NCBI RefSeq assembly: GCF_041435015.1
Contig: NZ_CP107989.1
Span: 4,340,001-4,404,000, forward strand
Direction of reading: 5' to 3'
Origin: Streptomyces canus
Lineage (GTDB): Bacteria > Actinomycetota > Actinomycetes > Streptomycetales > Streptomycetaceae
DNA length: 64,000 nucleotides
Below, piece by piece: positions 1-8,621 of the stretch. The stretch's first letter is position 1; each line of letters starts with the position of its first letter. The notes below the pieces were generated by a model, which ran no database searches, was not told where the DNA came from, and saw nothing but the letters and a program-made list of their open reading frames with translations. The translations under genes and the position numbers were made by a program.

Positions 1-168
1 CAGCATGCAGACCGTGCAGTTCTCCTCGAACAGGCCGATCACCCCGCGGGTGCGGGGCGGGAGGTCGGGCTGGGCGTCGGGGTACTGCTCGGTGACGGTC
101 TTCTTCGTCATCGTGCGCAGGGTGACGGCCAGGCCCTTGGCGAGGCCACTGCCAGGAATGGGGGCCAT
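1..168 (-). CDS. nuoI: NADH-quinone oxidoreductase subunit I, paralogous copy (N-terminal part)
   Basis: This is the first 56 residues of a NuoI-type 8Fe ferredoxin subunit; the rest lies off the left edge. The visible residues read into the first cluster motif, CTVCMLC, which begins a CxxCxxCxxxCP signature. A segment TVTEQYPD just before it is the usual NuoI amino-terminal sequence. The ATG at 168 starts only 2 bases after the nuoH stop, so the two are co-transcribed and probably translationally coupled. It differs in sequence from the nuoI at 58928-59569, so it is a paralogue and not an assembly duplicate. In complex I, NuoI carries electrons through clusters N6a and N6b towards quinone. 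Confidence 0.85.
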   Translation of the reverse strand, partial: MAPIPGSGLAKGLAVTLRTMTKKTVTEQYPDAQPDLPPRTRGVIGLFEENCTVCML

Positions 169-170
169 GG

Positions 171-1139
171 TTACTGGATCACCACCTTGACGATGCCGGT
201 GAGGGCGATCTGGGCGAGGGAGAGGGGGACGAGGAGGGTCCAGGAGAGTTTCTGGAGCTGGTCCTCGCGCAGGCGGGGATAGGTCACGCGGAGCCAGATG
301 ACGACGAAGGCGAGCACGGCCGTCTTGAGGAGGGTCCAGACCCAGCCGAGCCCGTCGGCACCCCAGGGGCCGTGCCAGCCGCCCAGGAAGAGGACGGTGG
401 TCAGGCCGCACAGGACGACGATTCCGGCGTACTCGGCGAGGAGGAACAGGGCGAAACGCAGGCCGGTGTACTCGGTGTAGGCGCCGAAGATGATCTCCGA
501 GTCGGCGACCGGCATGTCGAAGGGAGGGCGCTGGAGTTCGGCGAGGCCGGCGACGAAGAAGACGATCGCGCCGACGATCTGCCAGGGCAGCCACCACCAC
601 TCGAAGGCGTCGAGGATGCCGGGGAGGGAGACGGTTCCGGCCGCCATCGCCACGGAGGCGGCGGTGAGCAGCATCGGGAGTTCGTAGGCGAGGAGCTGTG
701 CGGCGGTGCGCAGGCCGCCGAGGAGGGAGAACTTGTTGGCGGAGGCCCAGCCGGCCATGAGGGAGCCGAGGACGCCCACGCCCATCACGGCGAGCACGAA
801 GAACACGCCCGCGTCGACGACCTCGCCGACGGCGCCCTCGCCGGGGCCGATCGGGATGGCGAGGAGGACGAGGAGGTAGGGCAGGAGGGCGACGGCGGGG
901 GCGAGTTGGAAGATACGGCGGTCCGCACCCGCCGGTACGACGTCTTCCTTCTGGGCGAACTTCACGCCGTCCGCGACGAGTTGGGCCCAGCCGTGGAAGC
1001 CGCCGGCGTACATCGGGCCCAGGCGGCCCTGCATGTGGGCCATCACCTTGTGCTCGGTCTGGCCGATGATCAGGGGGAAGGTGAGGAAGACGACGAAGAC
1101 GATCAGGAGTCGCAGGGCGACGTCGAGAGCGTCGTTCAC
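171..1139 (-). CDS. nuoH: NADH-quinone oxidoreductase subunit H, paralogous copy
   Basis: A 322-residue membrane protein with about eight predicted transmembrane helices, matching the NuoH/ND1 family that forms the quinone-chamber floor of complex I. Family features seen include an [14 protein letters not shown] loop near residue 30 and the [11 protein letters not shown] segment near residue 205. It starts at GTG 1139, which overlaps the nuoC stop as GTGA. It is shorter than the nuoH at 59562-60926 because it lacks that copy's proline-rich cytoplasmic tail. It belongs to a second nuo set A-B-C-H-I with no D, E, F or G between C and H. Family assignment is firm; whether it pumps protons in a full complex is unknown. 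Confidence 0.9.
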   Translation of the reverse strand: MNDALDVALRLLIVFVVFLTFPLIIGQTEHKVMAHMQGRLGPMYAGGFHGWAQLVADGVKFAQKEDVVPAGADRRIFQLAPAVALLPYLLVLLAIPIGPGEGAVGEVVDAGVFFVLAVMGVGVLGSLMAGWASANKFSLLGGLRTAAQLLAYELPMLLTAASVAMAAGTVSLPGILDAFEWWWLPWQIVGAIVFFVAGLAELQRPPFDMPVADSEIIFGAYTEYTGLRFALFLLAEYAGIVVLCGLTTVLFLGGWHGPWGADGLGWVWTLLKTAVLAFVVIWLRVTYPRLREDQLQKLSWTLLVPLSLAQIALTGIVKVVIQ

Positions 1140-2869
1140 TGCGGGCCTCCTGCGGGCTTGTCGGGAGTGGGGGCGTGGGGGTCGGGGGTGGCGGGTTCGT
1201 CGGGGTCCGGGTCCTCGGAGGCCTGGGCGGCGCGGTCGGGACTCGGGGCGGTGCCATCTGGGCGTTCGGGGTCCTGGGACTCCTCGGGAGCCTCAGGAAC
1301 CTCGGAAGTCGGGGGGCGCCCTGAAGTCTGGGGCCGCTCGGAGGCCTTGGATCCTTCGGAGGTCGTGGACTCCTCGGAGGCCGGCTCCCCGGAAACCGGC
1401 GGCTTCTCCGGAACCTGGGGAGCACCGGTGGCCGACGGCTCTTCCAGAACCTCGCGACCACCGGAAGCCGACGGATCCTCCGAAACCCCGCGACCCTCAA
1501 AAGCCGGCGACTCCTCCGAAACCTCGAGGGCTTCGGAAACTGCGGGACCTTCTGGGGCCGCCGAGTCTCCCGAAGCCGTGGGCCTCTGGGAGGCCTTGCG
1601 CATCTCGGCCCCCTCGGGCCGCTCGGAGACCCCGGGGCCCTCGGAATGCTGGACGACTCCGCTGCCCCCGGAACGCTCGGCGACCCCGCTGTCCCCAGAT
1701 GAGGAAGGCCGCTCGGAGACTCCGGGGGCGCCGGGTGTGGTCGGTCGCTCGGAGACTTCAGGGTCCCCGGATGGGGAAGGTCGCTTCGGTTCCGGGGCGT
1801 CGAAGGCCTGGCGGGCGTGGTGCCACGGCGCGTCAGGGCTGCGGGGGGTGCTGGGGCGCTTCGGCGGGGCGGGGTTCGTGCTCGCGTCGTCGGTCGACGG
1901 CTCGGTCTGGGCCGCCGCGGCGCGCTGACTCGCGGAACCGCTCGAGGCGGTACGCGCCCGGCGAGGTCCGCCCGGTGCACCGCCCGTCGCTCCCGGACGC
2001 TGAGGGGCGTGGGCGGGGGCAGGCGACGCCGGGGAGTCTGAGTCGGGTGCGGGCGAACCCTTTCGCTGGGCGTCCGGCGAGGACGCGGGCAAGCCGGTTG
2101 CCGGAGCTGCGGACTCGGGCGCGCCACCGGCTGGGACTGCGGCACCGGCGCCGGTGCTGTCGGCATCCGATCCCGCCTGACTCGCCGAACCCTCCGCCGC
2201 CGAACGGGCCCGGCGGGCCGGGCGGTCGCCTGTGGGTCGGGGTGGGCGTTCGGTCGGGGGGCGGCCTGTTGCGCGGGTGGGGCGAGTCGGGGCCGGGGGG
2301 AGTTGGCCTTTCAGGGGGCCCCATTCGTTCGGGTCGGGGACTCCTGGGGGGAGCATCTGACGGCGTTTGGGGCCGCCGTGTTCGGACTCGCCCGGTTCCT
2401 TGGCGCCGGGCCAGGCCTTGGCGACGCGGGCGGCCAGGACGAAGTCCTTGCGGAGGGGGTGGCCCTCGAAGGTCTCCGGCAGAAGGAGGTGGGCGAGGGA
2501 GGGGTGACCCTCGAAGGTGACGCCGAACATCTCGTGGGTCTCGCGCTCGTGCCAGGCGGCACCCGCGTAGATGTCGACGGCGGTGGGCAGCACCGGGGTC
2601 TCGTGGGAGATCGTCGTACGCAGGAGCAGGCGTCGTACCGGGGAGAGGGCCGCCACGTGGGCCGCCACGCGGAAGCCGGTGCCCGGTTCGTCGACGGCGC
2701 TGAGCCAGTCGAAGTAGGTGCAGCCCAGTTCGTCGCGGGCGACGCGCAGTGCCGTGAGCCAGGTCGTGGGCGGGACGTCCACGGTCAGGACCTCGTACGA
2801 CTCCTCGGCGGTGGCTTCGGGGCCGAAGAGTTCCTCGGCGGGGGCGGGGAGCCAACCGACGGCGGTCAC
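1136..2869 (-). CDS. nuoC: NuoC-like 30 kDa subunit with a very long low-complexity C-terminal tail
   Basis: The first ~190 residues are a NuoC/30 kDa subunit: [12 protein letters not shown], the [14 protein letters not shown] signature and [14 protein letters not shown] are all present. After that the protein runs ~380 residues of Pro/Ser/Glu/Ala/Thr/Gly-rich sequence with degenerate short repeats of the type SERP-x-x-xGxPEV and EEP-x-ATGAP, likely disordered. Ordinary NuoC proteins are about 180-250 residues, and there is no NuoD domain in the tail. The GTG start at 2869 overlaps the nuoB stop as GTGA; a longer upstream reading would run through the nuoB repeat and is rejected. Total length is 577 residues. 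The frame stays open to its stop, which overlaps the nuoH start by 4 bases, so the tail is probably really translated. Confidence 0.8.
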   Translation of the reverse strand: MTAVGWLPAPAEELFGPEATAEESYEVLTVDVPPTTWLTALRVARDELGCTYFDWLSAVDEPGTGFRVAAHVAALSPVRRLLLRTTISHETPVLPTAVDIYAGAAWHERETHEMFGVTFEGHPSLAHLLLPETFEGHPLRKDFVLAARVAKAWPGAKEPGESEHGGPKRRQMLPPGVPDPNEWGPLKGQLPPAPTRPTRATGRPPTERPPRPTGDRPARRARSAAEGSASQAGSDADSTGAGAAVPAGGAPESAAPATGLPASSPDAQRKGSPAPDSDSPASPAPAHAPQRPGATGGAPGGPRRARTASSGSASQRAAAAQTEPSTDDASTNPAPPKRPSTPRSPDAPWHHARQAFDAPEPKRPSPSGDPEVSERPTTPGAPGVSERPSSSGDSGVAERSGGSGVVQHSEGPGVSERPEGAEMRKASQRPTASGDSAAPEGPAVSEALEVSEESPAFEGRGVSEDPSASGGREVLEEPSATGAPQVPEKPPVSGEPASEESTTSEGSKASERPQTSGRPPTSEVPEAPEESQDPERPDGTAPSPDRAAQASEDPDPDEPATPDPHAPTPDKPAGGPQ

Positions 2870-3600
2870 TGTGACTCCCCCTCGCCCGAAGTCGGCGCAG
2901 GCGCAGAGGCAGGCGCAGGCGCAGAGGCAGGCGCAGGCGCAGAGGCAGGCGCAGGCGCAGAGGCAGGCGCAGGCGCAGAGGCGGGCGCAGGCGCAGAGGC
3001 GGGCGCAGGCGGCTTCACCAACCCGCTCTGCAGCGCGGCCGCCGACGGACGCGCCGTGGACGGCCCGTACCGCTCCTCCAGCGACTCCCGGGCGATCTTC
3101 TCCTGGAGCTTCAGGATTCCCTGGAGCAGGGCCTCGGGGCGGGGCGGGCAACCGGGGACGTAGACGTCGACGGGGATGATCTGGTCGACGCCCTTCGTCA
3201 CGGAGTACGAGTCCCAGTACGGGCCGCCGCAGTTGGAACAGGCGCCGAAGGAGATGACGTACTTGGGCTCGGGCATCTGCTCGTACAGACGCTTCACCGC
3301 CGGTGCCATCTTGTCCGTGACCGTGCCGGAGACGACCATCAGGTCGGCCTGGCGCGGGCCCGGTGCGAAGGGGATGACGCCGAGGCGGATGAAGTCGTGG
3401 CGGGCCATCGACGCGGCGATGAACTCGATGGCGCAGCAGGCGAGACCGAAGTTGAAGACCCAGAGGGAGTACCGGCGGCCCCAGTTGAGGATCACCTTCA
3501 TCGGCTCGGGGGCGAGGCGGGCGAGAGCGCCCAGTCGTTGCGGCTCCGGGAGCAGAACGGGCTCCGTGGCAGCGGAGTCGACCGCAGGGTTCACGTCCAT
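2866..3600 (-). CDS. nuoB: NADH-quinone oxidoreductase subunit B, paralogous copy
   Basis: A 244-residue NuoB/PSST subunit, the peripheral-arm protein holding the terminal 4Fe-4S cluster N2. The motifs GLACCAIEF (tandem Cys), [17 protein letters not shown] and [16 protein letters not shown] are all present, so the cluster-binding cysteines are intact. The C-terminus departs from the family: after ~205 residues it enters a Pro/Ala/Ser hexapeptide repeat (PAPASA units) and ends in SGEGESQ. The ATG at 3600 overlaps the nuoA end by 10 bases, and the stop overlaps the nuoC GTG. This copy must have diverged from the main-cluster nuoB, which is outside the window. Confidence 0.9.
   Translation of the reverse strand: MDVNPAVDSAATEPVLLPEPQRLGALARLAPEPMKVILNWGRRYSLWVFNFGLACCAIEFIAASMARHDFIRLGVIPFAPGPRQADLMVVSGTVTDKMAPAVKRLYEQMPEPKYVISFGACSNCGGPYWDSYSVTKGVDQIIPVDVYVPGCPPRPEALLQGILKLQEKIARESLEERYGPSTARPSAAALQSGLVKPPAPASAPAPASAPAPASAPAPASAPAPASAPAPASAPAPTSGEGESQ
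2885..3012. repeat. 18-bp tandem repeat encoding PAPASA units at the nuoB 3' end
   Basis: About seven near-identical 18-base units (core GCAGGCGCAGAGGCAGGC on the plus strand) lie in tandem. A few units carry single changes (gcag to gcgg) towards the right-hand end. The period equals six codons, so copy-number change keeps nuoB in frame and only alters the length of its Pro/Ala/Ser tail. Confidence 0.9.
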
Positions 3601-4013
3601 GTCAGGACACCCTTCTTGTACGCGTACAGCAGTCCCACGGCGAGGAAGCCGAGGAAGATGAACATCTCGACGAGGGTCGTCGCGCCGTAGCCGGGAGCCG
3701 CGAAGACCGTCGCCCACGGGAACAGGAAGATCGAGTCGACGGCGAAGATGACGTAGAGGAAGGCGTAGACGTAATAGCGGACCTGGGTGTGGGCCCAGCC
3801 CTCGCCGACGGGGTCGACTCCGCACTCGTACGTCAGGAGCTTCTCGGGGGTGGGCACCACGGGTCGCAGCAGGCGGCCGGCGCCGAAGGCGACCGCGACG
3901 AACAGCACGCCGACGACGGCGAGCAGCCCGACGACCGAGTACGACTGGAAGTAGTCCGCCGCGACGACGGTCGGATCGACGACGGTTGCATCGACGACGG
4001 TCGGTTCCGGCAC
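3591..4013 (-). CDS. nuoA: NADH-quinone oxidoreductase subunit A, paralogous copy
   Basis: A 140-residue three-helix membrane subunit of the NuoA/ND3 family. The conserved TYECGVDP loop (residues ~62-69) with its cysteine is present, as is the [24 protein letters not shown] helix region. The GTG at 4013 has a GAGGGG ribosome-binding site 6 bases upstream on the minus strand. It is the first gene of the minus-strand nuo set and is probably transcribed from the 222-base gap it shares with the divergent kinase gene. The N-terminal ~25 residues are a VVD-x-T repeat not typical of NuoA, encoded by short cgacgacggt repeats. Confidence 0.9.
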   Translation of the reverse strand: MPEPTVVDATVVDPTVVAADYFQSYSVVGLLAVVGVLFVAVAFGAGRLLRPVVPTPEKLLTYECGVDPVGEGWAHTQVRYYVYAFLYVIFAVDSIFLFPWATVFAAPGYGATTLVEMFIFLGFLAVGLLYAYKKGVLTWT

Positions 4014-4042
4014 GTCCGCCCCTCACTCCCTGTGAGCACACT

Positions 4043-4074
4043 GAACACAGTGGTCACGCTGAACACCACTGTTC
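4043..4074. promoter_or_regulatory. Inverted repeat in the nuoA/sensor-kinase divergent gap
   Basis: GAACACAGTGGT and ACCACTGTTC form a near-perfect dyad (one unpaired base) around a short spacer, 30 bases upstream of the nuoA start. GAACAC is also present as direct copies. The position suits an operator for the second nuo set, but the protein that would bind is unknown. Confidence 0.4.
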
Positions 4075-4234
4075 GACGATCTGTACGCACGGGAGTCTAG
4101 GCCCTGATAAAGGGACGGTAAGCAGCCCGTCACCCCTGGAAAGCCATCCGAAAGGCCGGGGTGGGGTTTTCCCCCGTAAGCCGCGGCGGTCCGCCTCATG
4201 GCGTGCGGCGGTCCGGGGCGGCACGCTAGCCCAT

Positions 4235-5458
4235 ATGACCGAACGCCATTCGTCCCCGAGCCGCGCCGTGACCACCGGCAGACACGGCGGAATCGACGAC
4301 GGCCGGCCGCCGCCGGCCCGTTTCGCCTACGACGCGCACACCTGGAAGGAGATCGCGCATCTCCTGGCGAATCTTCCGGTGTCGATCCTCGGCTTCACCT
4401 ACGTCGTGACGGTGTTGTTCACCGGTTTCTGGCTGACCGTCACGGTGATCGGATTCCCGTTGCTCGCGGCGGGTCTGCTGGGCGCGCGGCAGCTGGGCAA
4501 GCTGGAGCGGGCGCGGGCCCGGGCGCTGCTCGGCGTGCGGGTGGACGAACCGAGTCGGCTGCCGTGGCGCACCAAGAACGGCGGCAACGGCTTCTTCGCC
4601 CAGCTGTGGATGGGGGTGAAGGACCCCGTGGGCTGGCGGACGGTGCTGTACGACTTCATCCGGCTGCCGTGGGGGGTGCTCACCTTCACCATCACGCTGA
4701 CCTCGTTGTTCGTGCTGTGGCCGGTCCTGCCGTTCATCGCGCGGGGCCTCGCCAACGTGGACCGGGTGATGGTGCGCGGTCTGCTGTCGCCCTCCGACGA
4801 GCTGGAACGCCGTATCGCCGAACTGGAGTCGGACCGGGGGGTCGTGGTCGACACGGCCGCCGCCGATCTACGGCGTATCGAGCGCGACCTGCACGACGGG
4901 GCGCAGGCCCGGCTGGTCAACCTGGCCATGGGTCTCGGCCTCGCGAAGGAGAAGCTCCTGGAGGACCCCGAGTACGCGCAGGCCATGGTCGAGGAGGCGC
5001 ACGGCGAGGTGAAGCTGGCGCTTCAGGAGCTGCGGGATCTGGCGCGGGGCATCCATCCGGCCGTACTGACCGACCGGGGCCTGGACGCGGCGCTGTCCAG
5101 CGTCGCCTCGCGCTGCACGGTCCCGGTGAAGGTGACCGCCGACCTCGACGCGCGCCCGGTCCAGGCGATCGAGGGGATCGCGTACTTCACCGTCTCCGAG
5201 CTGCTCCAGAACATCAGCAAGCACAGCGGGGCCCGGTCGGCGTCGGTCGATGTGTGGCGCTCGGAGAACCGGCTGCTCATCCAGGTGTGGGACGACGGCC
5301 GCGGAGGAGCCCGGCTCGACGGCGGCACCGGTATGCGCGGGCTCGCGGAGCGCCTCGACGCGGTCGACGGGCTGTTCGTCATCGACTCGCCGCCGGGCGG
5401 GCCGACGGTCGTCACGGCGGAGCTGCCGTGGCGGGACCGCGGCCTGGAGAAGGGGTAG
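4235..5458 (+). CDS. NarL-family sensor histidine kinase with multi-helix sensor domain (paralogue 1)
   Basis: A 407-residue membrane kinase. Residues ~35-175 form a four-helix membrane 'sensor' domain (hydrophobic stretches near 48-83 and 145-168). The HisKA_3 phosphoacceptor sits in RIERDLHDGAQARL with His220, and a HATPase_c domain ends the protein, with SELLQNISKHS as N-box and DDGRGG as a G-box. The ATG at 4235 is the only start that leaves the membrane domain at a normal position. A close paralogue follows 112 bases downstream, and the nearest response regulator is at 7896, separated by tandem repeats. The signal it senses cannot be read from the sequence. Confidence 0.88.
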   Translation: MTERHSSPSRAVTTGRHGGIDDGRPPPARFAYDAHTWKEIAHLLANLPVSILGFTYVVTVLFTGFWLTVTVIGFPLLAAGLLGARQLGKLERARARALLGVRVDEPSRLPWRTKNGGNGFFAQLWMGVKDPVGWRTVLYDFIRLPWGVLTFTITLTSLFVLWPVLPFIARGLANVDRVMVRGLLSPSDELERRIAELESDRGVVVDTAAADLRRIERDLHDGAQARLVNLAMGLGLAKEKLLEDPEYAQAMVEEAHGEVKLALQELRDLARGIHPAVLTDRGLDAALSSVASRCTVPVKVTADLDARPVQAIEGIAYFTVSELLQNISKHSGARSASVDVWRSENRLLIQVWDDGRGGARLDGGTGMRGLAERLDAVDGLFVIDSPPGGPTVVTAELPWRDRGLEKG

Positions 5459-5570
5459 GGAAAACCCCCCTTCCAAGACGCCGACGGACTCCATGGTCCG
5501 TCGACCTGCGGCGCAGCAGGGTGGAGGTACGACACGACAGGCGCGGGACGAGAGAAGAAGGACGACGTCG

Positions 5571-6914
5571 ATGGCCACGGACTACGGGTACGACAGTGGG
5601 CTCGGGTTCCCCGAGACGGTACGGCGGCACCGGGTGCCGGCCGGGCTGCGGGCGCCGTTCGAGGGGCGGACCTGGCGGGAGTTCGGCTATGTGCTGCTGA
5701 GCCTGCCGATCAGCATCGTGATGTTCACGTACGCCGTCACGATGATCTCGCTCGGCGCGGGCCTCCTCGTGACCTTCCTCGGGATTCCGGTCTTCGCGGC
5801 CGGGCTCGCCGGATGCCGTGGGCTGGGGGCGCTGGAACGGGCGCGGGCACGGGGGCTGCTGGGTCTCGAGGTCGGGGATCCGGAGCCGCTCAGGATGCGG
5901 AAGCCCGGATTCATGGCGTGGATGGGGGCGGTGCTCAAGAGCGGGACGTCGTGGCGGACGCTGGTGTACTCGGTGCTGCACCTGCCGTGGGCGACGTTCT
6001 CGTTCGTCGTCGCGGTGAACTTCTGGGTGTACGGCTGGGCACTGCTGACGTATCCGCTGTGGTTCTGGGTCTTTCCGGCGTACGTCGGTCAGGACGGGCT
6101 TCAGCTCTACGGCGACCAGACCCACCACATCTACCTGGACAACCCGTTCGAGATCGGTGTGACCGCGCTGGTGGGACTGTTGTTCACGCTGGCCACGCCG
6201 TGGATCGTGCGGGCGCTGACGATGGTGGACCGCCTGATGGTGCACGGGCTGCTCGGGCCGACCCGGCTGTCGGCACGGGTGGTGGAGCTGGAGTCCGACC
6301 GGGGGGTCGTGGTGGATACGGCGTCCGCGGATCTGCGTCGGATCGAGCGGGATCTGCACGATGGAGCGCAGGCTCGGCTGGTGGCGCTGGCCATGGATCT
6401 GGGGCTGGCGAAGGAGAAGCTCACGGAGGATCCTGCCGCGGCGGCGCGGATGGTGGACGAGGCGCACGGTGAGGTGAAGACGGCGCTTCAGGAGCTGCGG
6501 GATCTGGCGCGGGGGATTCATCCGGCGGTGCTGACCGACCGGGGGCTGGACGCCGCGCTGTCGGCGGTGGCTTCTCGGTGCACGGTGCCGGTGCAGGTGG
6601 AGGTGGATCTGCCGGCTCGGCCCGCGCCGGCGATCGAGGGGATCGCGTACTTCACGGTGTCGGAGTTGCTGCAGAACATCAGCAAGCACTCTCGGGCGAC
6701 GTTCGCCGCGGTGGATGTGTGGCGGGTGGAGAACCGGTTGATGCTGCAGGTCATGGACAACGGGGTGGGTGGGGCCGATGTGTCCTCCGGGTCCGGGCTT
6801 GCGGGGTTGGCGGAGCGGCTGGACGCGGTGGACGGGATCCTGGTGGTGGATTCGCCGGTCGGGGGGCCCACTCGGGTCACGGCGGAATTGCCGTGGCGGG
6901 GCGAGCGGGTGTGA
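5571..6914 (+). CDS. NarL-family sensor histidine kinase (paralogue 2)
   Basis: A 447-residue kinase closely related to the preceding gene; long blocks such as ESDRGVVVDT and RDLARGIHPAVLTDRGLDAA are shared. The phosphoacceptor is His263 in RIERDLHDGAQARL; the N-box is SELLQNISKHS and the G-box MDNGVGG. The sensor half has an extra segment of ~35 residues (about 170-203, YVGQDGLQLYGDQTHH and onward) between two membrane helices, probably outside the membrane, which paralogue 1 lacks. The start at 5571 has an AAGAAGGA ribosome-binding site. The two kinases look like a tandem duplication whose sensor loops have diverged. Confidence 0.88.
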   Translation: MATDYGYDSGLGFPETVRRHRVPAGLRAPFEGRTWREFGYVLLSLPISIVMFTYAVTMISLGAGLLVTFLGIPVFAAGLAGCRGLGALERARARGLLGLEVGDPEPLRMRKPGFMAWMGAVLKSGTSWRTLVYSVLHLPWATFSFVVAVNFWVYGWALLTYPLWFWVFPAYVGQDGLQLYGDQTHHIYLDNPFEIGVTALVGLLFTLATPWIVRALTMVDRLMVHGLLGPTRLSARVVELESDRGVVVDTASADLRRIERDLHDGAQARLVALAMDLGLAKEKLTEDPAAAARMVDEAHGEVKTALQELRDLARGIHPAVLTDRGLDAALSAVASRCTVPVQVEVDLPARPAPAIEGIAYFTVSELLQNISKHSRATFAAVDVWRVENRLMLQVMDNGVGGADVSSGSGLAGLAERLDAVDGILVVDSPVGGPTRVTAELPWRGERV

Positions 6915-7202
6915 CGGGTACCGCGTGAGAGGGCGGTGGGGGTTGTTTCGCCCCCGCCGCCCTCCCTCATTCCTCTCCCCTTCCCCTCTCCCCTTCCCCT
7001 CCGTAGGGGCTGCCGCCCCTTCAACCCCGCGGGGGCTCCGCGGGTCTGCACCGCCAGCGGCCCCGGGCGGAGCTCCGGTGGGTTGAGGTGCGTCCCCTTG
7101 AGGCCCCGCCCGGGGCCACTGGGGGCGTCCCTGCGGTTCTGGGCGGGGCCCAAGGGGACCCCCACAGGGGGAGCGGGGGGGCGAGCTGGCGGGGCGCGGG
7201 GG

Positions 7203-7310
7203 AAGTCACCGCAGGCGGTAGGGGCCGGTGCAGGCGAGGACGCAGCGAAAGTCACCGCAGGCGGTAGAGGGCGGTGCAGGCGAGGACGCAGCGAAAGTCA
7301 CCGCACGGGA
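7203..7310. repeat. 46-bp direct repeat (two full copies and a partial third)
   Basis: Copies begin at 7203, 7249 and 7295, each starting aagtcaccgca; the first two continue through gaggacgcagcga with few differences. The region between the kinase stop (6914) and the regulator start (7896) holds no gene I would support, although all frames stay open because of very high GC. Confidence 0.8.
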
Positions 7311-7336
7311 TGGAAGACGGAGCTGGCGGGGCGCAG

Positions 7337-7420
7337 AGGAAGCGCCGCACGGGAAGCGCCGCACGGGAAGCGCCGCACGGGAAGCGCCGCAGAGGAAGCG
7401 CCGCAGGGGAAGCCCCGCAG
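7337..7420. repeat. 15-bp tandem repeat
   Basis: About six head-to-tail units of gaagcgccgcacggg, with acggg changing to agagg or agggg in the later units. It lies directly between the 46-bp and 34-bp repeat blocks, making a composite repetitive spacer. Confidence 0.8.
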
Positions 7421-7466
7421 GGGGCAGGGGGCCGAGCGACCCGCCCCTGCGAAGCACCCGGCCCCC

Positions 7467-7690
7467 GCACAACCCGACGCCCCGCGAGGCCCCTGCCCCC
7501 GCACAACCCGACGCCCCGCGAGGCCCCTGCCCCCGCACAACCCGACGCCCCGCGAGGCCCCTGCCCCCGCACAACCCGACGCCCCGCGAGGCCCCGGCCC
7601 CCGCACAACCCGACGCCCCGCGAGGCCCCGGCCCCCGCACAACCCGACGCCCCGCGAGGCCCCGGCCCCCGCACAACCCGACGCCCCGCG
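7467..7690. repeat. 34-bp tandem repeat, seven units
   Basis: The motif gcacaacccgacgccccgcg recurs at 7467, 7501, 7535, 7569, 7603, 7637 and 7671, exactly every 34 bases. The intervening 14 bases are also conserved, with only t/g changes: units 1-3 have cctgccccc and later ones ccggccccc. There is no unique spacer, so this is not CRISPR. As 34 is not a multiple of three, a reading frame would cycle, arguing against a coding role. Confidence 0.9.
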
Positions 7691-7895
7691 CGGTGCGCGA
7701 CGCCCGCGAAACCCTGCGCCCTCCCCCAAGAAACCGGCGTCTCCCGGCCCCCGGTGGTCCCCTCCCATGGCGAAGATGGCCGGATTTCGAGGGTGGCCCC
7801 GTGTTATCGGGTCCTTGTTCGTATTCCGGGGGTTCTAATCCCGTTGCCCGCGCCCGCCCGGATCCGAATGCTGGAATGCTGGACTTGTCCAGCGG

Positions 7896-8600
7896 ATGGA
7901 CAGGGAGTGGGCTGGGGGGCCGAGAGTCGTGGAGGACAGGGTGCGGGTGGTCATCGCCGAGGATTCAGTGCTGCTGCGGGAGGGCCTGACCCGGTTGCTG
8001 ACCGACCGCGGGCACGACGTCGTGGCCGGTGTGGGTGACGGGGAGGCACTGATCAAGACGATCGGCGAGCTGGACGCTCAGGGCGAGCTGCCCGACGTCG
8101 TGGTCGCCGATGTGCGCATGCCTCCGACGCATACGGACGAGGGCGTGCGAGCCGCCGTACAACTGCGCAAGGCGCATCCCGGACTCGGGGTACTCGTACT
8201 GTCGCAGTACGTGGAGGAGCGGTACGCCACCGAGTTGCTGGCGGGGTCCAGTCGCGGGGTGGGGTACCTGCTCAAGGACCGGGTCGCGGAGGTGCGTGAG
8301 TTCGTGGACGCGGTGGTGCGGGTGGCCGAGGGAGGTACCGCCCTCGACCCCGAGGTGGTCGCTCAGCTGCTGGGACGCAGCCGCAAGCAGGACGTGCTCG
8401 CCCATCTCACGCCCCGGGAGCGGGAGGTCCTGGGACTGATGGCCGAGGGGCGCACCAACTCGGCGATCGCGCGGCAGCTCGTCGTGAGCGACGGGGCCGT
8501 GGAGAAGCACGTCAGCAACATCTTCCTGAAACTCGGGCTGTCCCCGAGCGACGGGGACCACCGGCGGGTGCTGGCGGTGCTGACCTATCTGAACTCCTGA
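7896..8600 (+). CDS. NarL/LuxR-family response regulator
   Basis: A 234-residue two-domain regulator. The receiver domain begins at RVVIAEDSVLLREG, with the likely phosphoacceptor Asp72 in VVVADVRMPP and the switch lysine in GYLLKDRV. The C-terminal LuxR helix-turn-helix reads LTPREREVLGLMAEGRTNSAIA and VEKHVSNIFLKLGL. ATG 7896 is used here, but in-frame GTG codons at 7929 and 7941 sit closer to the receiver domain and no strong ribosome-binding site settles the choice. It is the natural partner of the two upstream HisKA_3 kinases, so two sensors may feed one regulator. Confidence 0.88.
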   Translation: MDREWAGGPRVVEDRVRVVIAEDSVLLREGLTRLLTDRGHDVVAGVGDGEALIKTIGELDAQGELPDVVVADVRMPPTHTDEGVRAAVQLRKAHPGLGVLVLSQYVEERYATELLAGSSRGVGYLLKDRVAEVREFVDAVVRVAEGGTALDPEVVAQLLGRSRKQDVLAHLTPREREVLGLMAEGRTNSAIARQLVVSDGAVEKHVSNIFLKLGLSPSDGDHRRVLAVLTYLNS

Positions 8601-8602
8601 CC

Positions 8603-8621
8603 ATCTGACACGGCGTCAGAT
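8603..8621. terminator. Short inverted repeat after the response regulator
   Basis: ATCTGAC and GTCAGAT pair perfectly around a 5-base loop directly after the regulator stop codon. It could be a weak terminator or a palindromic operator for the downstream oxidoreductase operon. Confidence 0.35.

Noticed and set aside
372..2520. Long plus-strand frames (about 500 residues each) opposite nuoH and nuoC
   Set aside because: They are antisense shadows of coding sequence with high GC; the minus strand carries clear complex I motifs.
1136..2869. NuoCD fusion
   Set aside because: The region after the NuoC core is low complexity and shows none of the NuoD motifs.
2870..3151. N-terminal extension of nuoC rich in Cys-Ala-Arg repeats
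   Set aside because: It is the nuoB repeat tract read in another frame; the GTG at 2869 gives the proper NuoC start and the usual 4-base overlap.
7467..7690. Regular 34-bp repeats suggesting a CRISPR array
   Set aside because: The whole 34-bp unit is conserved with no unique spacers, there is no dyad typical of CRISPR repeats, and no cas genes are present.
6936..7838. Long open frame across the repeat block (300 residues)
   Set aside because: All six frames are open there because of extreme GC and repeats; the 34-bp period shifts frame each unit and there is no family similarity or ribosome-binding site.
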